Shown: positions 8,261-16,434, numbered from the stretch's first letter. The stretch is DNA of 63,600 nt from a virus (IMGVR_UViG_3300027971_000055:1-63600), one strand, 5' to 3'. Notes: generated by a model from the sequence alone, not told the origin. Program-made: numbers and translations.

Positions 8261-8496
8261 TAGTCACATCCCTTTACACCACACTCACAAACTTTTTGCA
8301 CCTCGCCTGTTGATGGATTAAGTTCATACTCGGGTAAAACTTCTTTCCCTACGGGTTTCATTTGATCCCATTCTTTATCTATAGGTAACTCTTTGTTCTT
8401 CCTAAAAATTAAATCAAAGTTTTTTTCAAACTGTTCGTTGTTAGGTTTAGACTGCAACCAATCTCCTGTTATATCATTCCTAGCTGTTTTTTTCAT
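8260..8496 (-). CDS. Small conserved-looking phage protein
   Basis: The 78-residue product begins MKKTARNDITGD and continues with WLQSKPNNEQFEKNFDLIF. I recall this D-I-T-G-D ... F-D-x-I-F pattern from small proteins of aquatic phages, but no function is known to me. The C-terminal CECGVKGCD has three cysteines and could bind metal. It overlaps the oxygenase gene upstream by 17 bases and the HNH gene downstream by one, showing tight operon packing. Confidence 0.7.
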   Translation of the reverse strand: MKKTARNDITGDWLQSKPNNEQFEKNFDLIFRKNKELPIDKEWDQMKPVGKEVLPEYELNPSTGEVQKVCECGVKGCD

Positions 8497-8983
8497 AGTG
8501 TGTCCTTATATCAACTAATAAATCCTCAAATGATAACTCGTGTTTTTCTTTAGCAAACTCAATACTTAATAAATATCTTGTCGTTTCAAAATTATACACC
8601 GTGTGGTTTACTTGTGTGTTAAATAAATAATAGGTCATTGGTTTATAAGGAAGTTCTTCTATCTTAAAGACTTGTTCAGACTTCTTTGGAGCAAACGCAC
8701 AAAAACTTCTTGAGTGGGGAGTAAGTAACATATTGATGCCGACGCCACGTTTTGTGTCTGTATGCCAATCGTAGCAAGTGTATGGGTCTAGTTTTAAAAT
8801 GCCTGCTATAAAATCGTAGCGTTTAACTAACCATTTAAAAAATTCATCTTGGAATAATACTTCGGGGGGTACAAGCTTAGCTTTAAAATTAAAATAATCT
8901 ATCCACTCACTAGAGTTATAAGCCTTATCAAGAAGGCTTTGTGTTATGCTAGATTTATTTAATAGTTCATAGTAAGGTTTCAT
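8480..8983 (-). CDS. 2-oxoglutarate/Fe(II)-dependent oxygenase-like protein
   Basis: This 167-residue protein shows the iron-binding facial triad of 2OG-Fe(II) oxygenases: H74-x-D76 in DWHTDTKRG, H127 in NHTVYN, and R136 in TTRYLLSIEF placed to bind 2-oxoglutarate. The jelly-roll strands around GINMLLTPH and YYLFN fit. Such enzymes hydroxylate protein side chains or nucleobases; the substrate here is unknown. It lies between two HNH endonuclease genes and starts inside the stop of the upstream one (ATGA). The position beside polymerase and nucleases makes DNA or a replication protein a conceivable target, but this is inference. Confidence 0.75.
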   Translation of the reverse strand: MKPYYELLNKSSITQSLLDKAYNSSEWIDYFNFKAKLVPPEVLFQDEFFKWLVKRYDFIAGILKLDPYTCYDWHTDTKRGVGINMLLTPHSRSFCAFAPKKSEQVFKIEELPYKPMTYYLFNTQVNHTVYNFETTRYLLSIEFAKEKHELSFEDLLVDIRTHYEKNS

Positions 8984-9582
8984 ATAAAAAATCTTTCTGT
9001 GTGTTTATTACTTTTTCTAGAATTCCATAAAGCAGGTACAACTTGAATGTTTGTATAAGCATTAGTTCCACCTTTTGTTACAGGAATAATATGATCTATA
9101 TGCCATTTAAATGCAAACAACTTTTCCCTTCTAACTCTTACATCATATGCTTCATTAAATACAAACACATCTAATGGTGTCATTTCTTTTTCTAATGTTC
9201 GTCTTAAATGTTTAAGTCTGGCCGTAACTCTACGATTTAAATGTTTACCTTTTTCAGTTTTTCTATATCGACTATGGCGCGCTAATTCTTTTTTTCTTCC
9301 TTCTTCTGAATCTCTATATAGTTTCTGCTTTGCATTAATTTTTTCTTTGTGCTTAACATAATCAGCTCTTTGCCTAGCTCGCTGTCTTTCTTTATCTTCT
9401 TCTGTATATTCTGACCATTTCTTATGTCTTCTTTTACCTACCCTTGTTAAATCATAGAGTCTTTTCTTTTCTTTTGCTATAGGGCTGGCTCGATACTTTT
9501 TATATTGTTCTAGTAGCTTTTCTTTGTTCCGCTGATAATATTCTCTTCGTTTAGCATTAATTTCATCAAGAGTTTTAGGCAT
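8980..9582 (-). CDS. HNH endonuclease, second copy
   Basis: This 200-residue protein has C-terminal HNH motifs WHIDHIIPV (D163, H164), TNIQVVPALWN (N178, N187) and SRKSNKH, very like the 7733-8260 protein. Both have long charged helical N-termini (repeated Tyr-Arg/Lys patterns such as KLYRD and SRYRK). It sits immediately after the DNA polymerase gene with a one-base overlap, a common place for homing endonucleases. Confidence 0.86.
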   Translation of the reverse strand: MPKTLDEINAKRREYYQRNKEKLLEQYKKYRASPIAKEKKRLYDLTRVGKRRHKKWSEYTEEDKERQRARQRADYVKHKEKINAKQKLYRDSEEGRKKELARHSRYRKTEKGKHLNRRVTARLKHLRRTLEKEMTPLDVFVFNEAYDVRVRREKLFAFKWHIDHIIPVTKGGTNAYTNIQVVPALWNSRKSNKHTERFFI

Positions 9583-11450
9583 CAGCAGTCTCCGTAGCTT
9601 TCTCCATACTTGGCTTCACATGCAACGGGTAAACCCTCTGCCCATGTAGGTGGTATTGACATTATATTAGTAATAAAATTTACTGCAGTATCTATATCTA
9701 CCTTAGGCACGACACATACTACTGCATCATGCACGGTTAAAACGGGTCTATATTTTTCATTTATTTTTAACATTTGCTCGCCTACAATAATGCGGGCAAG
9801 GGCTTGCACTACATTTTCTACTACTGAACCGCCCCATATAGTAACATCACCTCTCCTAGACTTATAAACAAACTTAGTTTTTCCATCTATCTTCTCAGTT
9901 CGTAAGTTTGGATAATAAATGTATAGCCCATTAGGTAGTTTAATCCCGGCTGCGGAAACTTCTAAACATTTGTGTCGTCCAAGATAATATGGCTTCATAC
10001 TAGGTGACCAATTAGCCATGTCCTTTAACGCCCTATCGCATTCTTCCCATAACTTAATTACTTTATCATTAACTTCACGATAAACTTTAACAAGCCTTTG
10101 GCATTCTAAATTATCTAATACTGCTTTTGGGGGTTGGGTCTTTAATGTGTGTTGTAGCTTAGCCCATCCTGTTCCATATCCTAAACCTAGTGTGCAAGTC
10201 TTACCAACAAATCGTTCTACTGGGTTGTCTTTAGTTATAGTCCTACCATAAACTTTAGAAGCGAATTCGGAATACACATCTCGACCATCTTTATACCACT
10301 CTACAATATCTTCTTGCCCTGCTAGCCATACAAGAATCCTAGCTTCAATTTGTGATGAGTCTGAGTTAATAATTAACGAGCCTCTTGGGGCTACTACTGC
10401 GTTCTTTAATGCTTTCTTTTTTTTATCTCGTGAGGGTAAGTTTTGGAAGTTAACCTTATCTGAGCCTGCCCATCGCCCTGTGTGCGCGCCGTAGTATTTA
10501 AGAGGAATAGGTAGTTTGCCTTTGTTTCTAGCACCAATGTCTAAGAATCTTTTAATTCGTGACTCTTCTATAGTTGATTTAGTACCTAGACGAACAGCAC
10601 ATAGTTCTTGTATGAATGAGTCTTCATGTTCAGTTAATGCAATAAAGCCTTCATCGTTCTTGGCTAAAGCAAATGTTTCTTTGCCTGTCGTTGGAGATAT
10701 TTTTAACGGAACCTCAACTTTATATTCTTCTAATAGTTCAGCAAATTGTTTATTAGATGCTAACTTTTTACGAACACATTCTTCATCTTCACATTCTAGT
10801 CTAACCATTAAATTGCCTAGCACCTCTTTCTTTTCCGCTTCAACCTCATCTAATCGTTCAGATAAAAGAGCGTCATCGAGATACAATACAGGCTCCATAT
10901 ACATACGAAGCGTTAAGTCTATAAGTTTTAGTTCGTTGGCAGGGAAGTTTTGTGCTAGGACATTATAAAGTTTATAGGTAAGTTCAACGTCGTTCTTACA
11001 ATACTCACCATATTGTTTTAAATCTTGTAATTCAAAGTCTTCTACGCGTTTACCTTTAGCATCAATTACTTCCGTGCCTTTTTTACCTAATTGGTAGTAT
11101 TCCACAAGAAACGCGAGAGAACCACCCACATCCACACCATGCTTAGCACGAGCCATGCCAAGAGTATCAAGATAAATAGCTGGAATAATGTTAAAAATAA
11201 ACGAGAGAATGGCACCATCGAATTGTGTATTATGGCAGAGTAAGATGGCTTCGTTCCAATCAATCTCCATAAGTTTAGTTTTAATATAGTTATGTGAGCC
11301 TGTAATCCATTGAGTTTCTTGGTCGTCAATCTTAACACCCACTCCAATAACTTGAAATCTTTCATCGCGTATGTATTCCTCTGTGGTTAGGTTTGATAGA
11401 CTAAAACCCTGTTCGTAAAAGGTTTCAAAGTCAAGTGTGATTAGGTTCAT
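9582..11450 (-). CDS. Family A DNA polymerase with 3'-5' exonuclease
   Basis: This is the replicative polymerase, 622 residues. The exonuclease domain has DFET (D7, E9), NTQFD (D78) and YCKNDVELTY (D154). Polymerase motif A is SDSSQIEARI (D364). Motif B is RFVGKTCTLGLGYG (R413, K417), in which L421 aligns with Pol I Phe762. Motif C is VHDAV (H574, D575), with Ala where Pol I has Glu. Leu762 enzymes are known from virioplankton surveys and have been linked to slower, possibly temperate replication. No 5'-3' exonuclease domain is present. The start ATG overlaps the stop of the upstream gene by four bases. Confidence 0.95.
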   Translation of the reverse strand: MNLITLDFETFYEQGFSLSNLTTEEYIRDERFQVIGVGVKIDDQETQWITGSHNYIKTKLMEIDWNEAILLCHNTQFDGAILSFIFNIIPAIYLDTLGMARAKHGVDVGGSLAFLVEYYQLGKKGTEVIDAKGKRVEDFELQDLKQYGEYCKNDVELTYKLYNVLAQNFPANELKLIDLTLRMYMEPVLYLDDALLSERLDEVEAEKKEVLGNLMVRLECEDEECVRKKLASNKQFAELLEEYKVEVPLKISPTTGKETFALAKNDEGFIALTEHEDSFIQELCAVRLGTKSTIEESRIKRFLDIGARNKGKLPIPLKYYGAHTGRWAGSDKVNFQNLPSRDKKKKALKNAVVAPRGSLIINSDSSQIEARILVWLAGQEDIVEWYKDGRDVYSEFASKVYGRTITKDNPVERFVGKTCTLGLGYGTGWAKLQHTLKTQPPKAVLDNLECQRLVKVYREVNDKVIKLWEECDRALKDMANWSPSMKPYYLGRHKCLEVSAAGIKLPNGLYIYYPNLRTEKIDGKTKFVYKSRRGDVTIWGGSVVENVVQALARIIVGEQMLKINEKYRPVLTVHDAVVCVVPKVDIDTAVNFITNIMSIPPTWAEGLPVACEAKYGESYGDC

Positions 11451-11716
11451 AAGGTTGATAATAGTAACAGAACAACTACCACAACTGCAACCATTATTTT
11501 GCTATTTCTATCTTCATTCTTTTCAGAGTCATCGTGTATATATACCCCACCCCATGCTTCTCTTGCACTGCGTGGTGTAGGTCTATCAAACGCATCGGGT
11601 TGAAAAAACCTCCACCCTTTTTTATAATTATTTTTAAATACTTTTTGTTGCCATTCTTCAAATTCTTGGATTGCTAGTCTTGCATTTGGGTTAAAGTTAT
11701 TTAATTTTGCATTCAC
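11447..11716 (-). CDS. Small C-tail-anchored membrane protein, probable GTG start
   Basis: The frame is open further upstream, but that part overlaps the zinc-finger gene; a GTG at 11716 follows GGAG at spacing 10 and gives an 89-residue protein. It starts MNAKLNNFNPNARLAI, has a polar aromatic middle (KKGWRFFQPDAF) and ends in a hydrophobic helix of about 16 residues (MVAVVVVVLLLLSTL). This predicts a protein inserted by its C-terminus. It ends inside the start of the polymerase gene (ATGA). No family recognised. Confidence 0.6.
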   Translation of the reverse strand: MNAKLNNFNPNARLAIQEFEEWQQKVFKNNYKKGWRFFQPDAFDRPTPRSAREAWGGVYIHDDSEKNEDRNSKIMVAVVVVVLLLLSTL

Positions 11717-11732
11717 TAATACTTTTCTCCTA

Positions 11733-11927
11733 TTATTTTGCGTATTTCGCAAATTCGTCTCGGCACTCGGTAGAACACCAACGGCGGTCGTCTTTGACTG
11801 GGATTTCACACCATATACACTTCCCTGTTTGATTAGAAGGTTTTTTGATTTTATCGTGCGCATTTTTTACTCCCATGTCAATCATGTGTTGCATTAAATC
11901 ATTGGCTACATCGACGTCGTCGCTCAT
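11733..11927 (-). CDS. Small zinc-finger protein
   Basis: The 64-residue product has an N-terminal acidic helix and a C-terminal zinc knuckle, C-x2-C ... C-x3-C, in GKCIWCEIPVKDDRRWCSTE then CRDEF. This resembles the small DksA/TraR-like or zinc-ribbon proteins common in phages and may contact RNA polymerase or DNA. It starts with ATG overlapping the previous stop by four bases. Confidence 0.7.
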   Translation of the reverse strand: MSDDVDVANDLMQHMIDMGVKNAHDKIKKPSNQTGKCIWCEIPVKDDRRWCSTECRDEFAKYAK

Positions 11928-12163
11928 CGTACAAATTCTTTATCTCTTGATTGAATGTAGAAATACTTACGCCACACACCTCCTCTAGGTTGAGCTTTAG
12001 GTAAACTAATTAAGCCTTTTTTATCTAACTCTCTTATTCTTTGATGATTACCATGAGATTGTAGTATGACATGATTTCTACTTGAGTTTGGATGGTCTTC
12101 CATATATTGATTTACAATTGTGATGAGTTCTTCATCGGTTTTTCTTCTATAATCCGTTGCCAT
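11924..12163 (-). CDS. Small winged-helix-like protein
   Basis: The ATG at 12163 (MATDYRRKTDEE) follows GGAG and overlaps the upstream stop (TAATG); a longer frame has no better start. The product has 79 residues. SRNHVILQSHGNHQRIREL followed by DKKGLISL reads like a winged helix-turn-helix (helix, recognition helix, then wing), and RGGVWRKYFYI could be the wing strand. A DNA-binding regulator is plausible; not a family I can name. Confidence 0.6.
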   Translation of the reverse strand: MATDYRRKTDEELITIVNQYMEDHPNSSRNHVILQSHGNHQRIRELDKKGLISLPKAQPRGGVWRKYFYIQSRDKEFVR

Positions 12164-12375
12164 TAAAACAAACACTCCCCTACTAATTGAAATAAATCTT
12201 CTTTAACTACTATTGGTTTATCTAGTTTTACTACTTTAACATTAGGATTGTTTTCTGTAAACCACTTAGCTTCCTTGACAGACCACCTATGTTTGCGTAT
12301 AACCTCGCCTTCGTCATCTAATATTGCGTGACTAAAAGGTATCATCACCATGTCTCCTATTCCAATTTTCTTCAT
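12163..12375 (-). CDS. Hypothetical small protein
   Basis: This 70-residue frame (MKKIGIGDMVMIPFSH) is beta-rich with no recognised motif. The first ATG at 12375 has GGA directly against it, too close to work well. GGAG lies five codons in, so ATG 12345 (spacing 8) could be the real start, giving 60 residues. The C-terminus is followed at once by the winged-helix gene. Function unknown. Confidence 0.55.
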   Translation of the reverse strand: MKKIGIGDMVMIPFSHAILDDEGEVIRKHRWSVKEAKWFTENNPNVKVVKLDKPIVVKEDLFQLVGECLF

Positions 12376-12493
12376 TCCAAAACCATATGCGTCTATATCT
12401 TTTTGTGTATCGTCTTGTGTTCTTGTCTGACACTCGCATTTTAATAACGCGTTTTCTTAGACTAAACAAACCTTTGACTTGATATACAATCAC
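12332..12493 (-). CDS. Possible 53-residue basic protein
   Basis: A GTG-started frame directly after the 12494-12628 gene encodes a strongly basic peptide (RKRVIKMRVSDK, RRYTKRYRRIWFWNEEN). An internal ATG 18 codons in is an alternative start. It overlaps the next gene's first codons, although the overlap shrinks to 14 bases if that gene starts at 12345. The Shine-Dalgarno is weak. I list it because it fills an otherwise empty 118-base gap. Confidence 0.3.
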   Translation of the reverse strand: MIVYQVKGLFSLRKRVIKMRVSDKNTRRYTKRYRRIWFWNEENWNRRHGDDTF

Positions 12494-12628
12494 TTAACTT
12501 CTCGTTTCGCAGTTTCTAAAGTTTTTTAATGTTTGCATATGATTATATTCCATGATAGACCATGTAAGTAATGCACCTAATATAATCCCTATTACAATAT
12601 ACCCTGTGCCTTCATATTTATTATCCAT
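12494..12628 (-). CDS. 44-residue single-span membrane protein
   Basis: An ATG at 12628 is preceded by GGAGG at ideal spacing and overlaps the stop of the upstream gene (TAATG). The product is MDNKYEGT, a hydrophobic helix of about 18 residues (GYIVIGIILGALLTWSIM) and a polar tail ending NCETRS. The start signals are among the best in this arm, so it is very likely translated. No family recognised. Confidence 0.7.
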   Translation of the reverse strand: MDNKYEGTGYIVIGIILGALLTWSIMEYNHMQTLKNFRNCETRS

Positions 12629-12867
12629 TACAATCCTCCGTTAGCTTCAATCATTCGTTGTGTTGATTCTTTATAGCTTTTAATGCCTGTAATCTTCTCA
12701 GCATTGGCTTCGTCTTTATATAATGGTGTTATCACTATGTTATGTTTTTTTGTTGGCAAGTCTCTTATCCATGATAGTTCTTTCGGTCTTGCCTGCATAA
12801 TACTTGACCACACAAGTTCGCCGTAACTATTGAATTCTTCGATTGCCCATGCGTATGGGTCTTTCAT
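12628..12867 (-). CDS. Hypothetical small protein
   Basis: The 79-residue product (MKDPYAWAIEEF) starts at an ATG preceded by AAGGA. The sequence is mixed alpha/beta with no recognised motif; WSSIMQARPKELSW and the C-terminal helix stand out. It is nine bases from the wall-hydrolase gene upstream and carries the GGAGG of the next gene near its own stop. Function unknown. Confidence 0.65.
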   Translation of the reverse strand: MKDPYAWAIEEFNSYGELVWSSIMQARPKELSWIRDLPTKKHNIVITPLYKDEANAEKITGIKSYKESTQRMIEANGGL

Positions 12868-12876
12868 ATGATGTCC

Positions 12877-13230
12877 TTAGTAAAATACATGGTTGTTTAT
12901 TATAACACGGGGTTTCATTCCCCATTGGTTGTTAAGTGCGACATTGTGAAAATGTGATGCGCCTTTAGAATAATCTTTCGCTTTAAAGTTTAATATTTGA
13001 CGGGCAAGTTTATAGTAATTAGTATTGTATAGAGCCGATGGCTCGGGTGGTTTTAGTTTACCATACCATGAAAACTGATAGGGCTTTCTCATTTCAATAC
13101 AAACATTTTCGGGTTTAAAATCAGCACGTCTGTATAGAACATATCCTACTGCGATTTGTCCTGCTAGTCCTTCTCCCCTTGCTTCCATGAATATAGTTGT
13201 GGCTAAACAAGCCAACGCTTGGTCTATCAT
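12877..13230 (-). CDS. SleB-like cell wall hydrolase
   Basis: This 117-residue protein matches the catalytic domain of the SleB/Hydrolase_2 family: LATTIFMEARGEGLAGQIAV (predicted catalytic E16 in MEARGE), VGYVLYRR, VCIEM and QFSWYG. These enzymes cut glycan strands of peptidoglycan. It has no signal peptide and lies in the early/replication arm, far from the holin-lysozyme cassette at 47358-48293. It could be a second endolysin or an enzyme acting at another time. Start ATG follows GGAG. Confidence 0.82.
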   Translation of the reverse strand: MIDQALACLATTIFMEARGEGLAGQIAVGYVLYRRADFKPENVCIEMRKPYQFSWYGKLKPPEPSALYNTNYYKLARQILNFKAKDYSKGASHFHNVALNNQWGMKPRVIINNHVFY

Positions 13231-13265
13231 AGCACGCTCCTTAAATAAGAAACCAGTTCTTTAGT

Positions 13266-13493
13266 TTAATTAGATGGGTTTTTGAGTTCTAACTCTTTGA
13301 GCATTTGAAGTATGTGAATGGCTTTGTCTATATCTTTTAAGCCACCTTTGTCGCGCCATCGTGTAATATATTTAATAGCGTTGCCTTCGGGAAATGGAAT
13401 ATTGTTTGCATGGATATATTCCATCGGTTGAATTTTGTATTTTTTGTAGTGGTCTCCATCCACTTGAATTTCTAATGCACTTTTTTCTGTCAT
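13266..13493 (-). CDS. DUF3310 protein
   Basis: The 75-residue product fits DUF3310, a domain common in phages and often labelled nucleotide kinase without firm proof: QVDGDHYKKYKIQPMEYI, GNAIKYITRWRDKGGLKDI and a final amphipathic helix. It starts with ATG after GGAG and overlaps the VRR-NUC gene stop by four bases. A role in nucleotide metabolism is likely but the biochemistry is not settled. Confidence 0.85.
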   Translation of the reverse strand: MTEKSALEIQVDGDHYKKYKIQPMEYIHANNIPFPEGNAIKYITRWRDKGGLKDIDKAIHILQMLKELELKNPSN

Positions 13494-13777
13494 TCTATCT
13501 CCTTTATTAGAGTTAATAGTTCTTGCATATTACCTTCATTTATTACTATTGCCAAGCCATTTCTACTGATTATTTGGTCTATGTTGTATTTTTGTAACGC
13601 AGTTAGTGTGCCTTTGCCTGCCTTACATTCTATTGCTATGAACCTGCCTTTGTAGCAAGCGATGATGTCGGGGATACCACTCTTTCCGTATCCCCCTGTT
13701 TGTGGTGAGAAATGATATGCGTTAATATCATCTAAGATTTTTTTTACTTTTACTTTTACTCTTCCTTCGGGTGTCAT
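13490..13777 (-). CDS. VRR-NUC domain nuclease
   Basis: The 95-residue protein is a minimal VRR-NUC: GKSGIPDIIACYKGRFIAIE then CKAGKG, giving the catalytic D ... E-x-K of the PD-(D/E)XK fold, followed by a helix with LQKYNIDQI. Phage VRR-NUC proteins are structure-specific nucleases, some resolving four-way junctions. It overlaps the previous gene by 50 bases and the next by four. Its start, MTPEGRVKVKVKK, has only a weak Shine-Dalgarno. Confidence 0.88.
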   Translation of the reverse strand: MTPEGRVKVKVKKILDDINAYHFSPQTGGYGKSGIPDIIACYKGRFIAIECKAGKGTLTALQKYNIDQIISRNGLAIVINEGNMQELLTLIKEIE

Positions 13778-14165
13778 TCTCTTCGTTCCAATCTAATTTA
13801 TTCATACCATCTTCAATGCCAAGTAGTGAGCGTAGTTCGCACTCTTCTAAAACAACGATATACATTGTTTCCGATACTCTCCAACCGACATCACCCATAC
13901 TATCATCGTGTGGATAGTAAAATATATCTATTGCATTTACTTCTTCATCATTAAGATATTTCTTACCCGATGCTCTAGCCATTGTGAGCTTACTTAGTAT
14001 ATTGTCGGGTAGTGTATCTTCGGTAAAAGTTCTCCTAAATTTATTCCCTACAAACACAATGTAGTTTGGGTTTATATATCTTACAGGCACGCGATGATGG
14101 TTCTTTAATGTTTCATGTGGTAGTGCGTGTAAATCATCTAGGTCAAACAAGTTTATCATATTCAT
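13728..14165 (-). CDS. Hypothetical protein of the MoxR/VWA region
   Basis: I place the start at ATG 14165, preceded by AAGGGA at spacing 5, giving 145 residues; the longer frame runs into the upstream gene. The body is acidic (MNMINLFDLDDLHAL) and beta-rich; the C-terminus is a basic tail (RRKSKSKSKKNLR) overlapping the VRR-NUC start. No domain recognised. It begins one base after the previous stop. Confidence 0.6.
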   Translation of the reverse strand: MNMINLFDLDDLHALPHETLKNHHRVPVRYINPNYIVFVGNKFRRTFTEDTLPDNILSKLTMARASGKKYLNDEEVNAIDIFYYPHDDSMGDVGWRVSETMYIVVLEECELRSLLGIEDGMNKLDWNEENDTRRKSKSKSKKNLR

Positions 14166-14166
14166 A

Positions 14167-15234
14167 CTATCCCTTTGGAATGATGATTGCACAATGGTCA
14201 AAGTAATTTAACTTGCTACCCCATCTGTCTTTAGTTTTATTAATAACAAGTATGTCTTCAAAGTATTCATCACGATTATAGAAATAATCTTTAACTACAT
14301 ACTGCTCTCTTTCTCTTTCATCTTTTTCTTCTATCTTAAGTTTCTGCATGGTTAGAATATGTCTTATACTATCTATCTCATCATAGTCATCTAACGACTC
14401 TACTCGCTTAAGTTCCTTAGTATATATGATTGGCTTCTCATCATCAACCCTACCCTTCTCAACATAATTAAACTTGGCTCTACCTACTACATACCCTTCT
14501 GTCCCGTATGTCAATAGCATATGAAATTCTTTACCTAATACATCGGTAAGCGATTCTTTAAGTGTATTTGCCTTTACATCAATGTCATTCATTTTTGCTA
14601 ATGTTTCTATCATCTTAGTTTTTATTTTGTCATCTAATACACTCATAGGTGTCTGCCCTAGTAATACCTTTAACATATCATGTATTTCTTCGTTGTCTAT
14701 TTTATGATAGTTTTTATCACTAAGTATTCTATCTACATTACCAACCATGTCTGATACTTCTCTTACATATTGAGCAGATATTACATCACCCTTAGTCGGT
14801 ATAGCTTTCTGTAATTTAATGTTCTTAATAAGTTGTGGCAATTTAACAGAACGCAAAGTATGATGGTCAGTAGTGTTTTGTGATTTCTCTTTATAAAAGC
14901 GTGGATTATAAAAGTAATATGTCATACCATGCACCTTACCATTACTAGCCCAAGCCAATCCATATGGTAAGCCATCATCTAATGTTAGAAGAAACGCATC
15001 TATCTCAGTATACTCACCCTTCTTAACACCTTCTACCCAATCACGAATTTCAGATTTAAAGTAATAAGCATAGTTATCACCATAACCTTTATTCTTGAGC
15101 ATCTCTATCTTCTGAAATACTTTTAGCCCATACTTATGGTTAAGTTCCATAATAAGTTTCTTACTCTCGGCATTATAGTTGATGTCGTAATCTAGTTGCG
15201 TAGTGTAGCACGCGTCATAAATATAACCTTGCAT
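14167..15234 (-). CDS. Hypothetical protein of the MoxR/VWA region
   Basis: This 355-residue soluble, charged protein follows ATG with GGAG at good spacing. It has no transmembrane helix and no motif I can name; LTLDDGLPYGLAWASNG and VVKDYFYNRDEYF are notable segments, with a helical centre (about 130-220). It lies in a run of co-directional genes with identical-style ribosome sites that also encode VWA, MoxR and DUF3150 proteins, so it may be a substrate or partner of that module. Confidence 0.65.
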   Translation of the reverse strand: MQGYIYDACYTTQLDYDINYNAESKKLIMELNHKYGLKVFQKIEMLKNKGYGDNYAYYFKSEIRDWVEGVKKGEYTEIDAFLLTLDDGLPYGLAWASNGKVHGMTYYFYNPRFYKEKSQNTTDHHTLRSVKLPQLIKNIKLQKAIPTKGDVISAQYVREVSDMVGNVDRILSDKNYHKIDNEEIHDMLKVLLGQTPMSVLDDKIKTKMIETLAKMNDIDVKANTLKESLTDVLGKEFHMLLTYGTEGYVVGRAKFNYVEKGRVDDEKPIIYTKELKRVESLDDYDEIDSIRHILTMQKLKIEEKDEREREQYVVKDYFYNRDEYFEDILVINKTKDRWGSKLNYFDHCAIIIPKG

Positions 15235-15243
15235 AATTTTCTC

Positions 15244-15504
15244 CTAGTGTATGTTGTTAGATGTATCTACAAAAAATGTTTCATCGTGGTCTTTTGTTAA
15301 ATTTGATAAGTGGTCATATCTAACACCCATTGTTTTTAAGAACGACTCCTTATCAATCTCTGCGTTAAGTGCTGATACAACAAGGGCAAAGGCGAGTGCA
15401 TCTAGTCCTTGTCCAAAACTTAATTCACTTTTTTCTAATACTGCTATTAGTTCTTTAACCTTAGCACCTACTTTATAATTTACTTCTTTTATTTCTTTTT
15501 TCAT
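15244..15504 (-). CDS. Hypothetical small protein
   Basis: An 86-residue protein (MKKEIKEVNYKVGAKVKELI) with predicted helices, including a hydrophobic one, LDALAFALVVSALNAEI, that looks like a packed helix rather than a membrane span. Strong GGAG before the ATG. No family recognised; part of the module between 13728 and 19788. Confidence 0.65.
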   Translation of the reverse strand: MKKEIKEVNYKVGAKVKELIAVLEKSELSFGQGLDALAFALVVSALNAEIDKESFLKTMGVRYDHLSNLTKDHDETFFVDTSNNIH

Positions 15505-15513
15505 TTCTATCTC

Positions 15514-16434
15514 CTATAAGTATCTGTAAACAAAATTGTTATTAACTTTAATATCTAAACCCCATGCACTTGATGATATGTTTTGTGTGTAGTCAAACTC
15601 TTTAACATTAAACACATCATTATTTTTTTGTAATACTTTATATATCTTTTTCTTAGCCCTATCATAACTTTCTTTAATATTATTACTATATCTCCACCAA
15701 CTTACTGCATTCATGTATAGTATAAAAGAGTCAAACGGGCTACTCTCTAGTATCTCATCAGCTTTATCCATAACTTCTTTAGTATTATCTCCATCTTTAA
15801 TGTCAAGGTATCCGTAATTGCCATTCTCTACCCAATACTTAGGGAAGTATTCTCTACCTATTTCTTTAATGATGTCGCTTATCTTATCTTGTTCTAAATT
15901 AACATACATTACTTCTGCAACCTTATAAGCATTTTCATACTTAGCTAGTAACGCTTTAGATTTCTCTCGGCTAAGAGTTTTCTTAACGAAGGTATATTTA
16001 CTACTCTCATGTAACTCCAATGTATCCATATTCATACGCAACCCCCTAAAGATTGGTATGACTCGCCATGTATTATTTTCTTTATCTATTTTCTTACTAT
16101 AAATAATTCCACCATGTCTGACACTACTGCTAAAGTTTCCACTAAAATATCCACTTGACATGATTTGTCTTAATCCTTGATGCATATACCTACTACCTAC
16201 ATCAAACTCTATTGTGTTATCACTTCTTACAATACCAAACACATTAGGTTCAGAGATGTCTTTTCTATAGTAATAACATAATCTGAATTGTGGCACTCCA
16301 TCAACCACATCTTTTAAGAAATACTTATGCCCATATTTTCTATCACTAAAAGGAAATCTATTTTCACTCCCCCTATATGGCTCTTGAGTTTCGGATATTT
16401 TTAATAGCCTTTGATAATTAAATTCTCTGTTCAT
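15514..16434 (-). CDS. Hypothetical protein of the MoxR/VWA region
   Basis: The ATG at 16434 (MNREFNYQRLLK) sits in the leader GGAGAATAGTATGAA, identical to that of the MoxR gene, so it is preferred to an upstream start inside the VWA gene. The 306-residue product is soluble and rich in aromatic and charged residues, with GSRYMHQGLRQIMSSG and WRVIPIFRGLRM as distinct blocks. I do not recognise a domain. It immediately follows the VWA gene and is probably functionally tied to it. Confidence 0.65.
   Translation of the reverse strand: MNREFNYQRLLKISETQEPYRGSENRFPFSDRKYGHKYFLKDVVDGVPQFRLCYYYRKDISEPNVFGIVRSDNTIEFDVGSRYMHQGLRQIMSSGYFSGNFSSSVRHGGIIYSKKIDKENNTWRVIPIFRGLRMNMDTLELHESSKYTFVKKTLSREKSKALLAKYENAYKVAEVMYVNLEQDKISDIIKEIGREYFPKYWVENGNYGYLDIKDGDNTKEVMDKADEILESSPFDSFILYMNAVSWWRYSNNIKESYDRAKKKIYKVLQKNNDVFNVKEFDYTQNISSSAWGLDIKVNNNFVYRYL

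Noticed and set aside
11717-11863. Longer N-terminus for the 11447-11716 gene
   Set aside because: The extension overlaps almost the whole zinc-finger gene in another frame and has no ribosome site; the GTG at 11716 has GGAG.
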